Shown one piece after another: positions 25,545-33,254 of a stretch of 64,000 nt of DNA. A program made the translations under genes and the position numbers. Numbering within the stretch: position 1 is the first letter of the stretch; every line of letters starts with the position of its first letter. The notes beneath the pieces were generated by a model. It saw only the letters and a list, made by a program, of their open reading frames with translations. It ran no database searches and was not told the origin of the DNA. The stretch is taken from the NCBI RefSeq assembly GCF_016907655.1, contig NZ_JAFBCL010000001.1, positions 1,488,001 to 1,552,000 on the forward strand. Reading direction: 5' to 3'. The DNA is from Saccharothrix algeriensis (lineage in GTDB: Bacteria > Actinomycetota > Actinomycetes > Mycobacteriales > Pseudonocardiaceae).

Positions 25545-26117
25545 GTGCCCCAGAACACCGATCAACCCCTTGGGCGCCGCCTCCGCTCCGATGCCCGGCG
25601 CAACCGGGAACGCATCCTCACCGCAGCCAAGGCGGCGCTCGGGAAGGACGGCGCGGACGTGCAGATGGAGGCCATCGCCAAGGGCGCGCAGGTCGGCATC
25701 GGCACCCTCTACCGCCACTTCCCCACCAAGCACGCGCTGCTCGCGGAGATCACCAGGCAGTGGGTGTTGGACCGGATCGCGAACGCCACCTCGGCGCTGG
25801 ACTCCACCGATCCGTGGGCGGGCTTGACGTCCTTCCTCGTCGGCAGCGGTGAGGCGATGTCGCGCGATGCGGGCCTGTGCGACGTGTTCGGCCAGGTCGC
25901 GACGTTCGACCTGTGCGAGGACGAGAGCGCGGAGTACGCGCGGTTGCTCAAGGTCCTGGTGGACCAGGCCCACGCAGCGGGCGCACTGCGCGCCGATGTC
26001 ACCGTGGAAGACCTCCAGGGGCTGCTCTACGGGCTGTCCCACTCCATCGCGTTGGACAGCGCCCGCTGGCAGCTGTTCGTCGACGTGCTGGTCCAGGGTC
26101 TGCGCCGGGCTCCCTGA
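25545..26117 (+). CDS. TetR-family transcriptional regulator
   Basis: A 190-residue regulator. The N-terminus RRNRERILTAAKAALGKDG leads into the helix-turn-helix MEAIAKGAQVGIGTLYRHFPTK. The C-terminal part resembles the SCO1712/PsrA-like TetR group, with a ligand pocket of unknown specificity. The GTG at 25545 follows a G-run. The gene ends one base before the stop of a convergent MFS transporter gene, and an inverted repeat lies upstream. Confidence 0.9.
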   Translation: MPQNTDQPLGRRLRSDARRNRERILTAAKAALGKDGADVQMEAIAKGAQVGIGTLYRHFPTKHALLAEITRQWVLDRIANATSALDSTDPWAGLTSFLVGSGEAMSRDAGLCDVFGQVATFDLCEDESAEYARLLKVLVDQAHAAGALRADVTVEDLQGLLYGLSHSIALDSARWQLFVDVLVQGLRRAP

Positions 26118-27296
26118 TCACTCCCGGGGCCCGCTGCGCACCTGGTCCTCCAGCCGGACGGGTTCGCGCAGGCAGCGGGTGGCGAGCCACCCCAGGCCGG
26201 GCAGCGCGATCAGCGGGACCAGGGCGGTGCGCAGGGAGGTGGCGTCGGCGAGGGCGCCCACCAGCGGGCTCGCGAGTCCGCCGATGCTGACCGCGAGGCC
26301 GAGCGTCACGCCGCTCGCCGTGCCGGGGTGGCGCGGCAGGTAGTCCTGGCCGAGGGTGATGTGCAGCGAGAAGGGCACCGACAGACCGATCGACGTGGCG
26401 GTCACGAACAGGAAGAGCGCCGGCCCGGGGACGAGCACGACCCCGGCGACGGCGGGCACGGCCAGGGCGTAGGACCAGCGGATGACGCGGAGCCGGCCGA
26501 ACCGGGTGGCCAGCCCGCCGCCGGCCACGGTGCCGACCGCTCCGCCCAGGTAGAGGACGAACAGGGCGGCGGTGCCACCGCCGCCGACCCGTTCCTCGAC
26601 GTGGAGGGCGAGGAACGTGCCCAGGCAGACGAAGACGACCGACCGGCACGCGACCGCGCCGGACAGCCGGGCGAACGACGCCCAGTCGTCACGGCCCGGG
26701 GAGGTCCGGGCCGGGCCCGCACTCCGCGGCGCCGACCGCCGCATCGACCGCAGCGCGGCGGCGCAGAGGAGCGCCCCGGCGAGCGCCGGCAGGACCAGCA
26801 GCGGTGACGCGGCAAGCCCCCCGGTCGCGACCACCGCGGCGACCAGCAGCGGCGAGGTGGCGAACCCCAGGTTGCCGCCGAGGCCGTACCACCCCATCGA
26901 CGTGTGGCTGCCCCGGCCGGCGATCCGCGCGACCCGGGCCGCCTCGGGGTGGTAGGCGGCCACCCCGAGGCCCGAGAGGGCCACGACCGCCAGGGTGGGC
27001 CCGTACTGGTGGGTGAGGCCGCACAGCGCCACGCCGATGCCGGCCGCCAGCGTGCTCGCCGGCAGCAGCCAGGGCATCGACCAGCGGTCGGCGAGCACGC
27101 CGAAGAGCGGTTGCGCCACGGAGGACAGCAGCGACGCGGCCAGCACCAGACCTGCCGCGGTCGCGTACGGGTAAGCCCGTTCGGCCACGAAGAACGGCAC
27201 CAGGGCGGCCACCGACCCCTGGTAGACGTCCACGCACGCGTGCCCGAGGGACAGCAGGGTCACCGGGCCGGCGCGTCGACGGGAACTGTTCACCAT
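26118..27296 (-). CDS. MFS transporter, fosmidomycin-resistance (Fsr)-like
   Basis: A 392-residue, 12-span major facilitator. It opens LLSLGHACVDVYQGSVAALVPFF, a pattern typical of the Fsr/YxlH group of drug exporters. The loop motif GVLADRWSMPWLLP follows TM2, and AAYHPEAARVARIAG lies near TM4. The ATG at 27296 diverges from an AraC regulator, which probably controls it. The drug or metabolite is unknown. Confidence 0.9.
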   Translation of the reverse strand: MVNSSRRRAGPVTLLSLGHACVDVYQGSVAALVPFFVAERAYPYATAAGLVLAASLLSSVAQPLFGVLADRWSMPWLLPASTLAAGIGVALCGLTHQYGPTLAVVALSGLGVAAYHPEAARVARIAGRGSHTSMGWYGLGGNLGFATSPLLVAAVVATGGLAASPLLVLPALAGALLCAAALRSMRRSAPRSAGPARTSPGRDDWASFARLSGAVACRSVVFVCLGTFLALHVEERVGGGGTAALFVLYLGGAVGTVAGGGLATRFGRLRVIRWSYALAVPAVAGVVLVPGPALFLFVTATSIGLSVPFSLHITLGQDYLPRHPGTASGVTLGLAVSIGGLASPLVGALADATSLRTALVPLIALPGLGWLATRCLREPVRLEDQVRSGPRE

Positions 27297-27351
27297 GCCC
27301 CCGAGTCTCGACGCCGGGGCCGCTGTCCCGCTTCCGATAAAGTGCCGGGTC

Positions 27352-28104
27352 GTGTCGGAAATCCGTCATCTCCCCCGGGCGCCGACGCGGAGGCGGAGGC
27401 TGCCGCCGTCGGCGGGCATCGGCGCGCACCGCCACGACGAGCACCAGATCGCGTACGCGGCCTCCGGCGTCGTGGCGGTGACGACGGACGCGGGCACCTG
27501 GTTCGCCCCGGCGACGCAGGCGATCTGGGTGCCGGCGGGGACCGTGCACGCCCACCGCGCCCACGGCCTGGTCGACCTGCGCCTGATCGGCCTGCCCGCG
27601 CGGACCGACCCGCTCGGCCTGCGCGCCCCCGCGGTGCTGGCCGTGGGTCCCCTGCTGCGGGAGCTGATCCTCGCCTACACCCTCGACCCGGCGGAGGACA
27701 GCCCGGAACGGCGCCGGCTGCGCGCCGTGTTCCTCGACCGGTTGCGCACCTCGCCCCAGCGGGCCGTCCAGCTCCCCACCCCGCGCGACCCGCGGCTGGT
27801 CGCGCTCTGCGCGGTGCTGCGGGGCAACCCGGCCGACGCGCGCACCCTGGTCGAGCTGGGCGCATCCGTCGGCGTCGGCGCGCGCACGGCCGGCCGCCTG
27901 TTCCGCGCCGACCTGGGGATGACCTTCCCGCAGTGGCGCACCCAGCTGCGCCTCTACCACGCCCTGCGGATGCTGGCCGACGACGTTCCCGTGACCACCG
28001 TGGCGCACCGCTGCGGGTGGTCGACGGCCAGCGCCTTCATCGACGTCTTCCGCCGCTCGTTCGGACACACCCCGGGCTCCCTCCACCGCCGCGACCAACC
28101 CTGA
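27352..28104 (+). CDS. AraC-family transcriptional regulator
   Basis: A regulator of about 250 residues. A cupin-like N-terminal sensor (GAHRHDEHQIAYAASGVVAV, WVPAGTVHAHRAHG) precedes an AraC DNA-binding domain (LVELGASVGVGARTAGRLF and VTTVAHRCGWSTASAFIDVF). I chose the GTG at 27352, because an ATG at 27295 would overlap the divergent MFS start and add a non-conserved tail. The HxH...H cupin pattern suits YfiF/AraC_6-type exporter regulators. The adjacent MFS gene is the likely target. Confidence 0.88.
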   Translation: MSEIRHLPRAPTRRRRLPPSAGIGAHRHDEHQIAYAASGVVAVTTDAGTWFAPATQAIWVPAGTVHAHRAHGLVDLRLIGLPARTDPLGLRAPAVLAVGPLLRELILAYTLDPAEDSPERRRLRAVFLDRLRTSPQRAVQLPTPRDPRLVALCAVLRGNPADARTLVELGASVGVGARTAGRLFRADLGMTFPQWRTQLRLYHALRMLADDVPVTTVAHRCGWSTASAFIDVFRRSFGHTPGSLHRRDQP

Positions 28105-28580
28105 TCCGCGGGCGCCCCGCCGAGGCGTGACGAGCCGTTCGTCCTTGGGCGCCAGGGGTTTCGGTGTCGTGCGCCAGGCAGCGGTCTTCGCGTGCCGGTC
28201 GACCGGGCAGTGCTCCTCGGTGGCGCGCAAAGCCTTGCCCGCGCACGGTCCTGGCAGGCCGACTCCTCGGCGCACCGCGCGAATGATGGCGCCGATGTCA
28301 TGGCATAGGGGGAATCCGGCTCGGGAAGCCCTTTCAGGACAACCGGAGTGGCATGGAGCAGCACGGCGTGATCCCGCCCGACCCGCACCGCTCGGCAGCC
28401 GGCCGGAGCCGGTCGAGGCGTTCGGAGCAACTTCCGCCCGATCACCGCCCGCCCGTCGGGCCGGCGCTAGCATGGCGGCGTTCGACGAACACCTTGTGGT
28501 TCCTCGCAAAGCCGGATCGCACCCCTCAGCACGAGACGTTCGGCAATCCCACGGCACGAACGCCACGCAGGAGGAACAAC
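28105..28580. other. Intergenic region upstream of a secreted protease
   Basis: About 475 bp without a supported gene. Weakly open minus-strand frames exist (for example around 28150-28330) but show no family resemblance, ribosome site or convincing start. The right end must hold the promoter and AGGAGG ribosome site of the protease at 28581. Confidence 0.4.
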
Positions 28581-29735
28581 GTGCTCACCCGTCGAAGAAA
28601 AGCACTGTCCGGCGCGCTGATCGCCGTGGTCGCGCTCATCGCGAGCGCCCCGGCTCACGCGGCTCCCGAACCCCCGACCCCGCACAGCGGTGAACCGCGG
28701 CAGAGCGGGTTGTTCGCCACCGACAGCCGGTTGGGCGCGCTGGTCGCCGAGAAGGGCGCACTGGGCCACTACTACGACGAGCGGCTCGACCGCTTCGTGG
28801 TCGTGCTGCCCGCGTCCGGCCCGGGGAGCACGCGCACCGCCGCCGACTTCGCCGTCGGCGGTTCCGCCCCGGTCGTCAAGCGCAGCAGCACCACCCGGTC
28901 CCAGGTCGACGCGGTCCACGAGCGGATCCGCGCCGAAGCGGCGCGGAACAGCAGCGCCGGGCACGTCTACGGCTCCGCTTTCGACATCACCCGCGACGTC
29001 GTGGTCGTGACGTCGGACGCACCCCCCGACCTCGCCGGGACGCTGTCCGCCGGGCTGTCGGTCAAGGTGGAGCACCGGCGCGGAACCGGCGGCCGGAACT
29101 CCCGGCAGTTCGACCCCCGCCCGTTCCGGGGCGGCGCGGCGGTCACCATCGGGACCGTGAACTGCAGCAGCGGCTTCACCGTGCAGGACCCGGAGGGCAA
29201 CCGCTACCTGCTGGGGGCGGCCCACTGCGGGCACATCCAGGGCGTGCCGATCGGTCGACCGGTGGAGAACACCGGCAGCGGCGAGCACATGGGCTACTTC
29301 TACTACTGGAACTTCCCGGATCGGGACATCGGGCTCATCTCCCACCTGGAAACCGGTTTCTACGGCCACCACATCTACGTCGGCGACGCGACCGGCAAGC
29401 AGATCCGGGTGGCGGGCGCGTCCGACCCGGTGGTCAACCGCAGCGACTACTGCCGCAGCGGCATCACCACGTTCGAGAAGTGCGGCCAGCGCGTCTTCGA
29501 CCTCAAGGGCCAGTTCTGCGACAAGGCGGGGTGCACCCAGGACCTGATCGCCTACGACAAGGGCACGATCGCGCAGGGCGGCGACTCCGGCGCGCCGTTC
29601 TACTCCTACAACGCCGACCGGACCGCCGTCGTCGTCCACGGGATGCACATAGCGCAGAGCGGGGGTTGGCAGTACGCCGAGAAGTGGAGCCGCATCGCGA
29701 GCAGCCAGGGCGTCTCCGTCGTCACCGCTCCGTGA
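28581..29735 (+). CDS. Secreted chymotrypsin-fold serine protease (streptogrisin/alpha-lytic type)
   Basis: A 384-residue preproprotease. The GTG at 28581, behind AGGAGG, gives a Sec signal (KALSGALIAVVALIASAPAHA). A pro-region of about 155 residues follows. The catalytic domain starts near residue 182, with His215 (GAAHCG), Asp249 (RDIGLI) and Ser336 (QGGDSGAPF). Several Cys pairs suggest disulfides. The frame is open further upstream, but that stretch has no coding character. The gene converges on a trypsin-like protease, with a strong hairpin between them. Confidence 0.9.
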   Translation: MLTRRRKALSGALIAVVALIASAPAHAAPEPPTPHSGEPRQSGLFATDSRLGALVAEKGALGHYYDERLDRFVVVLPASGPGSTRTAADFAVGGSAPVVKRSSTTRSQVDAVHERIRAEAARNSSAGHVYGSAFDITRDVVVVTSDAPPDLAGTLSAGLSVKVEHRRGTGGRNSRQFDPRPFRGGAAVTIGTVNCSSGFTVQDPEGNRYLLGAAHCGHIQGVPIGRPVENTGSGEHMGYFYYWNFPDRDIGLISHLETGFYGHHIYVGDATGKQIRVAGASDPVVNRSDYCRSGITTFEKCGQRVFDLKGQFCDKAGCTQDLIAYDKGTIAQGGDSGAPFYSYNADRTAVVVHGMHIAQSGGWQYAEKWSRIASSQGVSVVTAP

Positions 29736-29855
29736 CCGCCGACCCGCACGGGAACCCGGATCTCCCGCCCGCGCTCCGGCCCCGCCGCCCGGTCGTGGTC
29801 CACCGCGACCGGGCCGTGGCGTCCCGCTGAGGCCGAACGCCCGGCAGCGACGGCC

Positions 29856-29893
29856 GTGGAGCCCGTGGCCGCCGAAGCGGTCACGGGCTCCAC
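29856..29893. terminator. Hairpin between convergent protease genes
   Basis: GTGGAGCCCGTG (29856-29867) and CACGGGCTCCAC (29882-29893) form a perfect 12-bp stem with a 14-nt loop, located between stops at 29735 and 29953. Confidence 0.75.
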
Positions 29894-29952
29894 GCGTTTC
29901 CCGGCGGCGGCGACGGATCACGTGCCCGCCGGTCCGGGGGTCATCGGACGGT

Positions 29953-31419
29953 TCACCGGACGGTGAGGGTGTACTCCGCGGTCCCGGTCTTGCCGGCGCT
30001 GTCCGTCGCGGTGATGGTCACCTTGTAGGTGCCGCGCTGGTACGGGCCCATGAGCGTCATCCGCGAAGTGCCGCCGGGGTTGACGGTCTGCGGCGTGAAC
30101 ATGGGCGCGTGGGGCAGGCCGGCGCCGCTGAGCCGGACGGGGCCCGTGCCGCCGGTGACGGTGATCACCGCGTTGGCGTAGCCGCCGGGCGGGACGGTGC
30201 CGGAGTTCGGCGAGGTGGACGGCTTCGGGCCGTTGGTGGTGCCGCCGTCGCCGACCGTGAGGGTGTACTCGGCGGTCTTGGTCCCGGAGGCGCCCTTGGC
30301 CGTGACGGTGACCTTGTAGGTGCCCGCCCGGGTGCTCGTCGAGGGCTGCAGGGTCAGCTTGGCCACCTCACCGGAGTCGATGGCCGACGCGGGCTGGAAG
30401 GTCGCCGTCGTCCCGGCGGGCAGCCCGGACGCGCTGAGGTCCAGCTTCTCCGGGCCCTGGTCGCCCGCGGTGGTGGTGACGCTGGTGGAGACGTGCTTGC
30501 CGGGCTCGGCCTTGCCGGAGGTCGGCGACAGCGCGACCGCGAACTTGCCGTCGCCGGGCGGGGTGTCGCCGATCTCGGAGCGGGCCCAGTCCCCCATCTC
30601 GTTGGTCAGCCGCGCCATGATGCTGTAGCGGTCGCAGGCGCTCGCGCCCCACGACGAGACGCCGACGATCACGCCGTCCACGATGAACGGACCGCCGCTG
30701 TCGCCCGAGCAGTTGGCGGTGCGCCCGTCGTTGTAGCCCGTGCACACCATCAGGTCGCCGTTGACCCGGATGTCGAAGACCTGGCAGCCGCCGGGGTCGT
30801 TGACCGGCAGGGTGGTCTTGCGCAGCACGCCGGAGCCGCCGCTCGCCGTCGTCTTGCCGTAGCCGAGGGAGATCCCGGACTTGCCCGGCTGGGTGAGCGC
30901 GCCGTCGCCCGAGCCGGCCACCTCGGCCCACTGGTCCTCGGGCACCGGGAGGTCGTCGACGGTGGTGACCACCGCGACGTCGTAGCCGGTCCGCCAGCCG
31001 CCGGAGCCGGTGTACCGGGGGTGGGTCTTGAACGAGTCGACGGCGGTGCGGAACGTCTCGTCGCCGGGGGTGGTCAGGTCGTCGTCACCGTAGATGTAGC
31101 TCTTGGCGCCGGTGGAGTCGATCATGCAGTGCGCCGCGGTGAGGATCTTGCGCTTGCCGACCACGGAGGCGGTGCAGGACTGCCCCTGCGGGCCGCCGCC
31201 CCCGACGCGCATGCCCGCGATGACGAACGGGTGCTCCTTGACGGTGGTGCGCTCCCCGTTGACGATCCGGGTCCCGGCGTCCCCGGTGCGGAGCTGGTCG
31301 GTCGGGGTCGCCGCGGTGCTGATCCGGTCGGTCGACGCGGCGCCGGCGGTGTTCGCGGCGGGCAGGGCCACCGCGGCCAGTGCCAGGGTCAGTGCCGCGA
31401 CCAGGCGTGGTGCTCTCAT
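29953..31419 (-). CDS. Secreted trypsin-like serine protease with two C-terminal Ig-like repeats
   Basis: A 488-residue S1 protease. The ATG at 31419 has a GAAGGAG site and starts a signal peptide. The activation motif RIVNGE is at 51-56. His97 (TAAHC), Asp147 (YDVAVV) and Ser241 (GDSGGP) form the triad. The S1-pocket position six before the serine, Asp in trypsin, is Ala here (RTANCSGDSGGP), so specificity is probably not for Lys/Arg. From about residue 290 two beta-sandwich repeats of about 90 residues follow, each ending AEYTLTV; they may bind substrate or cell wall. It lies 56 bp after a subtilisin gene. Confidence 0.9.
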   Translation of the reverse strand: MRAPRLVAALTLALAAVALPAANTAGAASTDRISTAATPTDQLRTGDAGTRIVNGERTTVKEHPFVIAGMRVGGGGPQGQSCTASVVGKRKILTAAHCMIDSTGAKSYIYGDDDLTTPGDETFRTAVDSFKTHPRYTGSGGWRTGYDVAVVTTVDDLPVPEDQWAEVAGSGDGALTQPGKSGISLGYGKTTASGGSGVLRKTTLPVNDPGGCQVFDIRVNGDLMVCTGYNDGRTANCSGDSGGPFIVDGVIVGVSSWGASACDRYSIMARLTNEMGDWARSEIGDTPPGDGKFAVALSPTSGKAEPGKHVSTSVTTTAGDQGPEKLDLSASGLPAGTTATFQPASAIDSGEVAKLTLQPSTSTRAGTYKVTVTAKGASGTKTAEYTLTVGDGGTTNGPKPSTSPNSGTVPPGGYANAVITVTGGTGPVRLSGAGLPHAPMFTPQTVNPGGTSRMTLMGPYQRGTYKVTITATDSAGKTGTAEYTLTVR

Positions 31420-31475
31420 CGTTCTCCTTCGATGGCAGGGTGGGAGGAGGGGACGGCGCTGTCCGTCCACAACGG

Positions 31476-33023
31476 TCAGAATGTGATCGACCAGCCCGTG
31501 AGCGTGCCGACGTCGAACCGGTAGGTGTCGCGCACCGAGAGCTGCCACGTGCCGTTCGCGTCCTCGCGCGAGGCGTCGACGGTGAAGCTCCGGTGCACGC
31601 CGCCCGGCTCGCCGACGCCGCCGGCGCGCTTGAGCGGGTAGGACGTCCCGCTCGGCCCGACCAGGTCGACGGCGAGGTCCCCGGTGTAGCCGTGGTCGAT
31701 GTCGACCCGCACCGACAACGTGGCCGGAGCCTTGCCCTGGCAGGAGTCCTGGGTCACGGAGGAGCCCACCGCCGAGCCCGCGTCGGGGATGGCCACGTCC
31801 TGGTCGTTGCCCTTGACCCCGCACCTGACCGGCCCGCCGCCGATGTCGCCGACGTAGAGCACCCTGTCGGGCGAGTCCTTGCCGGGGTTGGTGACCAGGC
31901 CCGGGCTGGCGCTGCGCACCAGCGCCTCGCCGACCTGCTGCGGGGTCGCGCCGGGGTTCGCGGACAGGTGCAGCGCGGCCGCGCCCGCGACGTGGGGCGA
32001 GGCCATGGACGTGCCGCTGCCGGTGCGGAAGGACCCGTTGTGGTCGCTGGAGTAGATGTTGCCGCCCGGCGCGAACAGGTCGATGCAGCGGCCGTGGTTC
32101 CCGCCGCGGGTGCGGTCCTTGTTGAGCCAGCCGACGGTGATCGCCTCGGGGACGCGCGCCGGGCTGACCCCGCACGCGTCCTCGCCGTTGTTGCCCGCGG
32201 AGACCGCAACCGTGATCCCCTTGGCCACCATGGCCTTGACCTGCTCGTCACCGACGCCGGGGGTGTCCATGCCCAGGCTCATGTTGACCACCGCGGGCCG
32301 CACGGCGTTCTCGGCCACCCACTCCATGGCGGCGACCGTGGCCGAGTCCGGGCCGGACCCCTTGCAGTCCAGCGAGCGCACGGCCACGACCTTGGCCTTC
32401 TTCGCCACGCCGACGGTCCTGCCCGCGATCGTGCCCGCCACGTGCGAGCCGTGCCAGTAGCAGTCGCTCGCGTCGGCGTCGCCGTCGAGGACGTCGTACC
32501 CGTGGCCGGCCCGGTCCTCGAACTCGGGGTGCCGGGTGTTGATCCCGGAGTCGATGACGTAGGCGGTCACGCCCTCGCCCGAGTTCGGGAAGGTGTACTT
32601 CTTGTCCAGGGCGGCGGTGCGCTGGTCGATCTGGTCCAGGCCCCACGACGGCGGGTCCGCCTGCTCGCCCGCCGCCGTGGTCGTGCCGTCCTGGTGCACC
32701 GACTTGACCGCCGGGTCGGCGGCCAGGCGCCGCGCCTGCCGTTCGGACAGGTCGCGGACCGCGAAGCCGTTCAGGGTGACCGAGTACGTGTCGGTCACCT
32801 CGCCACCGTAGCGCTGGGCGAGGGCCGCGGCGTGGCCCTCGGCCGCGGCGCGGGCGCCGTTCTCCAGCACCACGATGTACTGGCCGGGATGAGGCCGGTC
32901 GGCTCGGACGACGTCCTCTTCCGCCTGCTGCGCCACGGCTTCGCCCGTGGCGGTCGCCACCGCGGCGGCGGCGACCGCGGCGGTGAGCAGGGTCGACGGC
33001 CACCGTTTCCTGCGCTCGTGCAT
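31476..33023 (-). CDS. Secreted subtilisin-like protease with P/Homo B C-terminal domain
   Basis: A 515-residue S8 protease. I chose the ATG at 33023 because GGAGGAATCG precedes it. Signal peptide, then an I9 inhibitor propeptide (about 47-112: YIVVLENGARA ... AVKSVHQDGT). The catalytic domain has Asp158 (IDSGINTRHPEF), His191 (HGSHVAGT) and Ser339 (GTSMASPHVAG), with AGNNGEDACG for the oxyanion hole. The last about 110 residues (DVAIPDAGSAVGSSVT ... LTGWSITF) look like a proprotein convertase P-domain. It is upstream of the trypsin-like gene in the same direction and may share its transcript. Confidence 0.92.
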   Translation of the reverse strand: MHERRKRWPSTLLTAAVAAAAVATATGEAVAQQAEEDVVRADRPHPGQYIVVLENGARAAAEGHAAALAQRYGGEVTDTYSVTLNGFAVRDLSERQARRLAADPAVKSVHQDGTTTAAGEQADPPSWGLDQIDQRTAALDKKYTFPNSGEGVTAYVIDSGINTRHPEFEDRAGHGYDVLDGDADASDCYWHGSHVAGTIAGRTVGVAKKAKVVAVRSLDCKGSGPDSATVAAMEWVAENAVRPAVVNMSLGMDTPGVGDEQVKAMVAKGITVAVSAGNNGEDACGVSPARVPEAITVGWLNKDRTRGGNHGRCIDLFAPGGNIYSSDHNGSFRTGSGTSMASPHVAGAAALHLSANPGATPQQVGEALVRSASPGLVTNPGKDSPDRVLYVGDIGGGPVRCGVKGNDQDVAIPDAGSAVGSSVTQDSCQGKAPATLSVRVDIDHGYTGDLAVDLVGPSGTSYPLKRAGGVGEPGGVHRSFTVDASREDANGTWQLSVRDTYRFDVGTLTGWSITF

Positions 33024-33254
33024 CGATTCCTCCATCGCGCGTTCGAGCGGCCGTTGCAGGGTGTCGGGACATCGGGCCGCTCGGGGACCACCCTTCGGCC
33101 CGGGCGACGGGGGAACAAGCGTGGTCACGACCCGTAGGGGTACGGGATCGTGCGGGGGCGCGGGCGGCCCGTGCCCACGGGGTTACGGCGCCCCGCCCGG
33201 CCGACCTATCCTGGCGGGCATTCCTCTTCGGGTGGATCGGCGACGGGAGCGGAC

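Noticed and set aside
28127..28445. Possible small gene on the minus strand before the secreted protease
   Set aside because: No family resemblance, no ribosome site, and codon use is not convincing.
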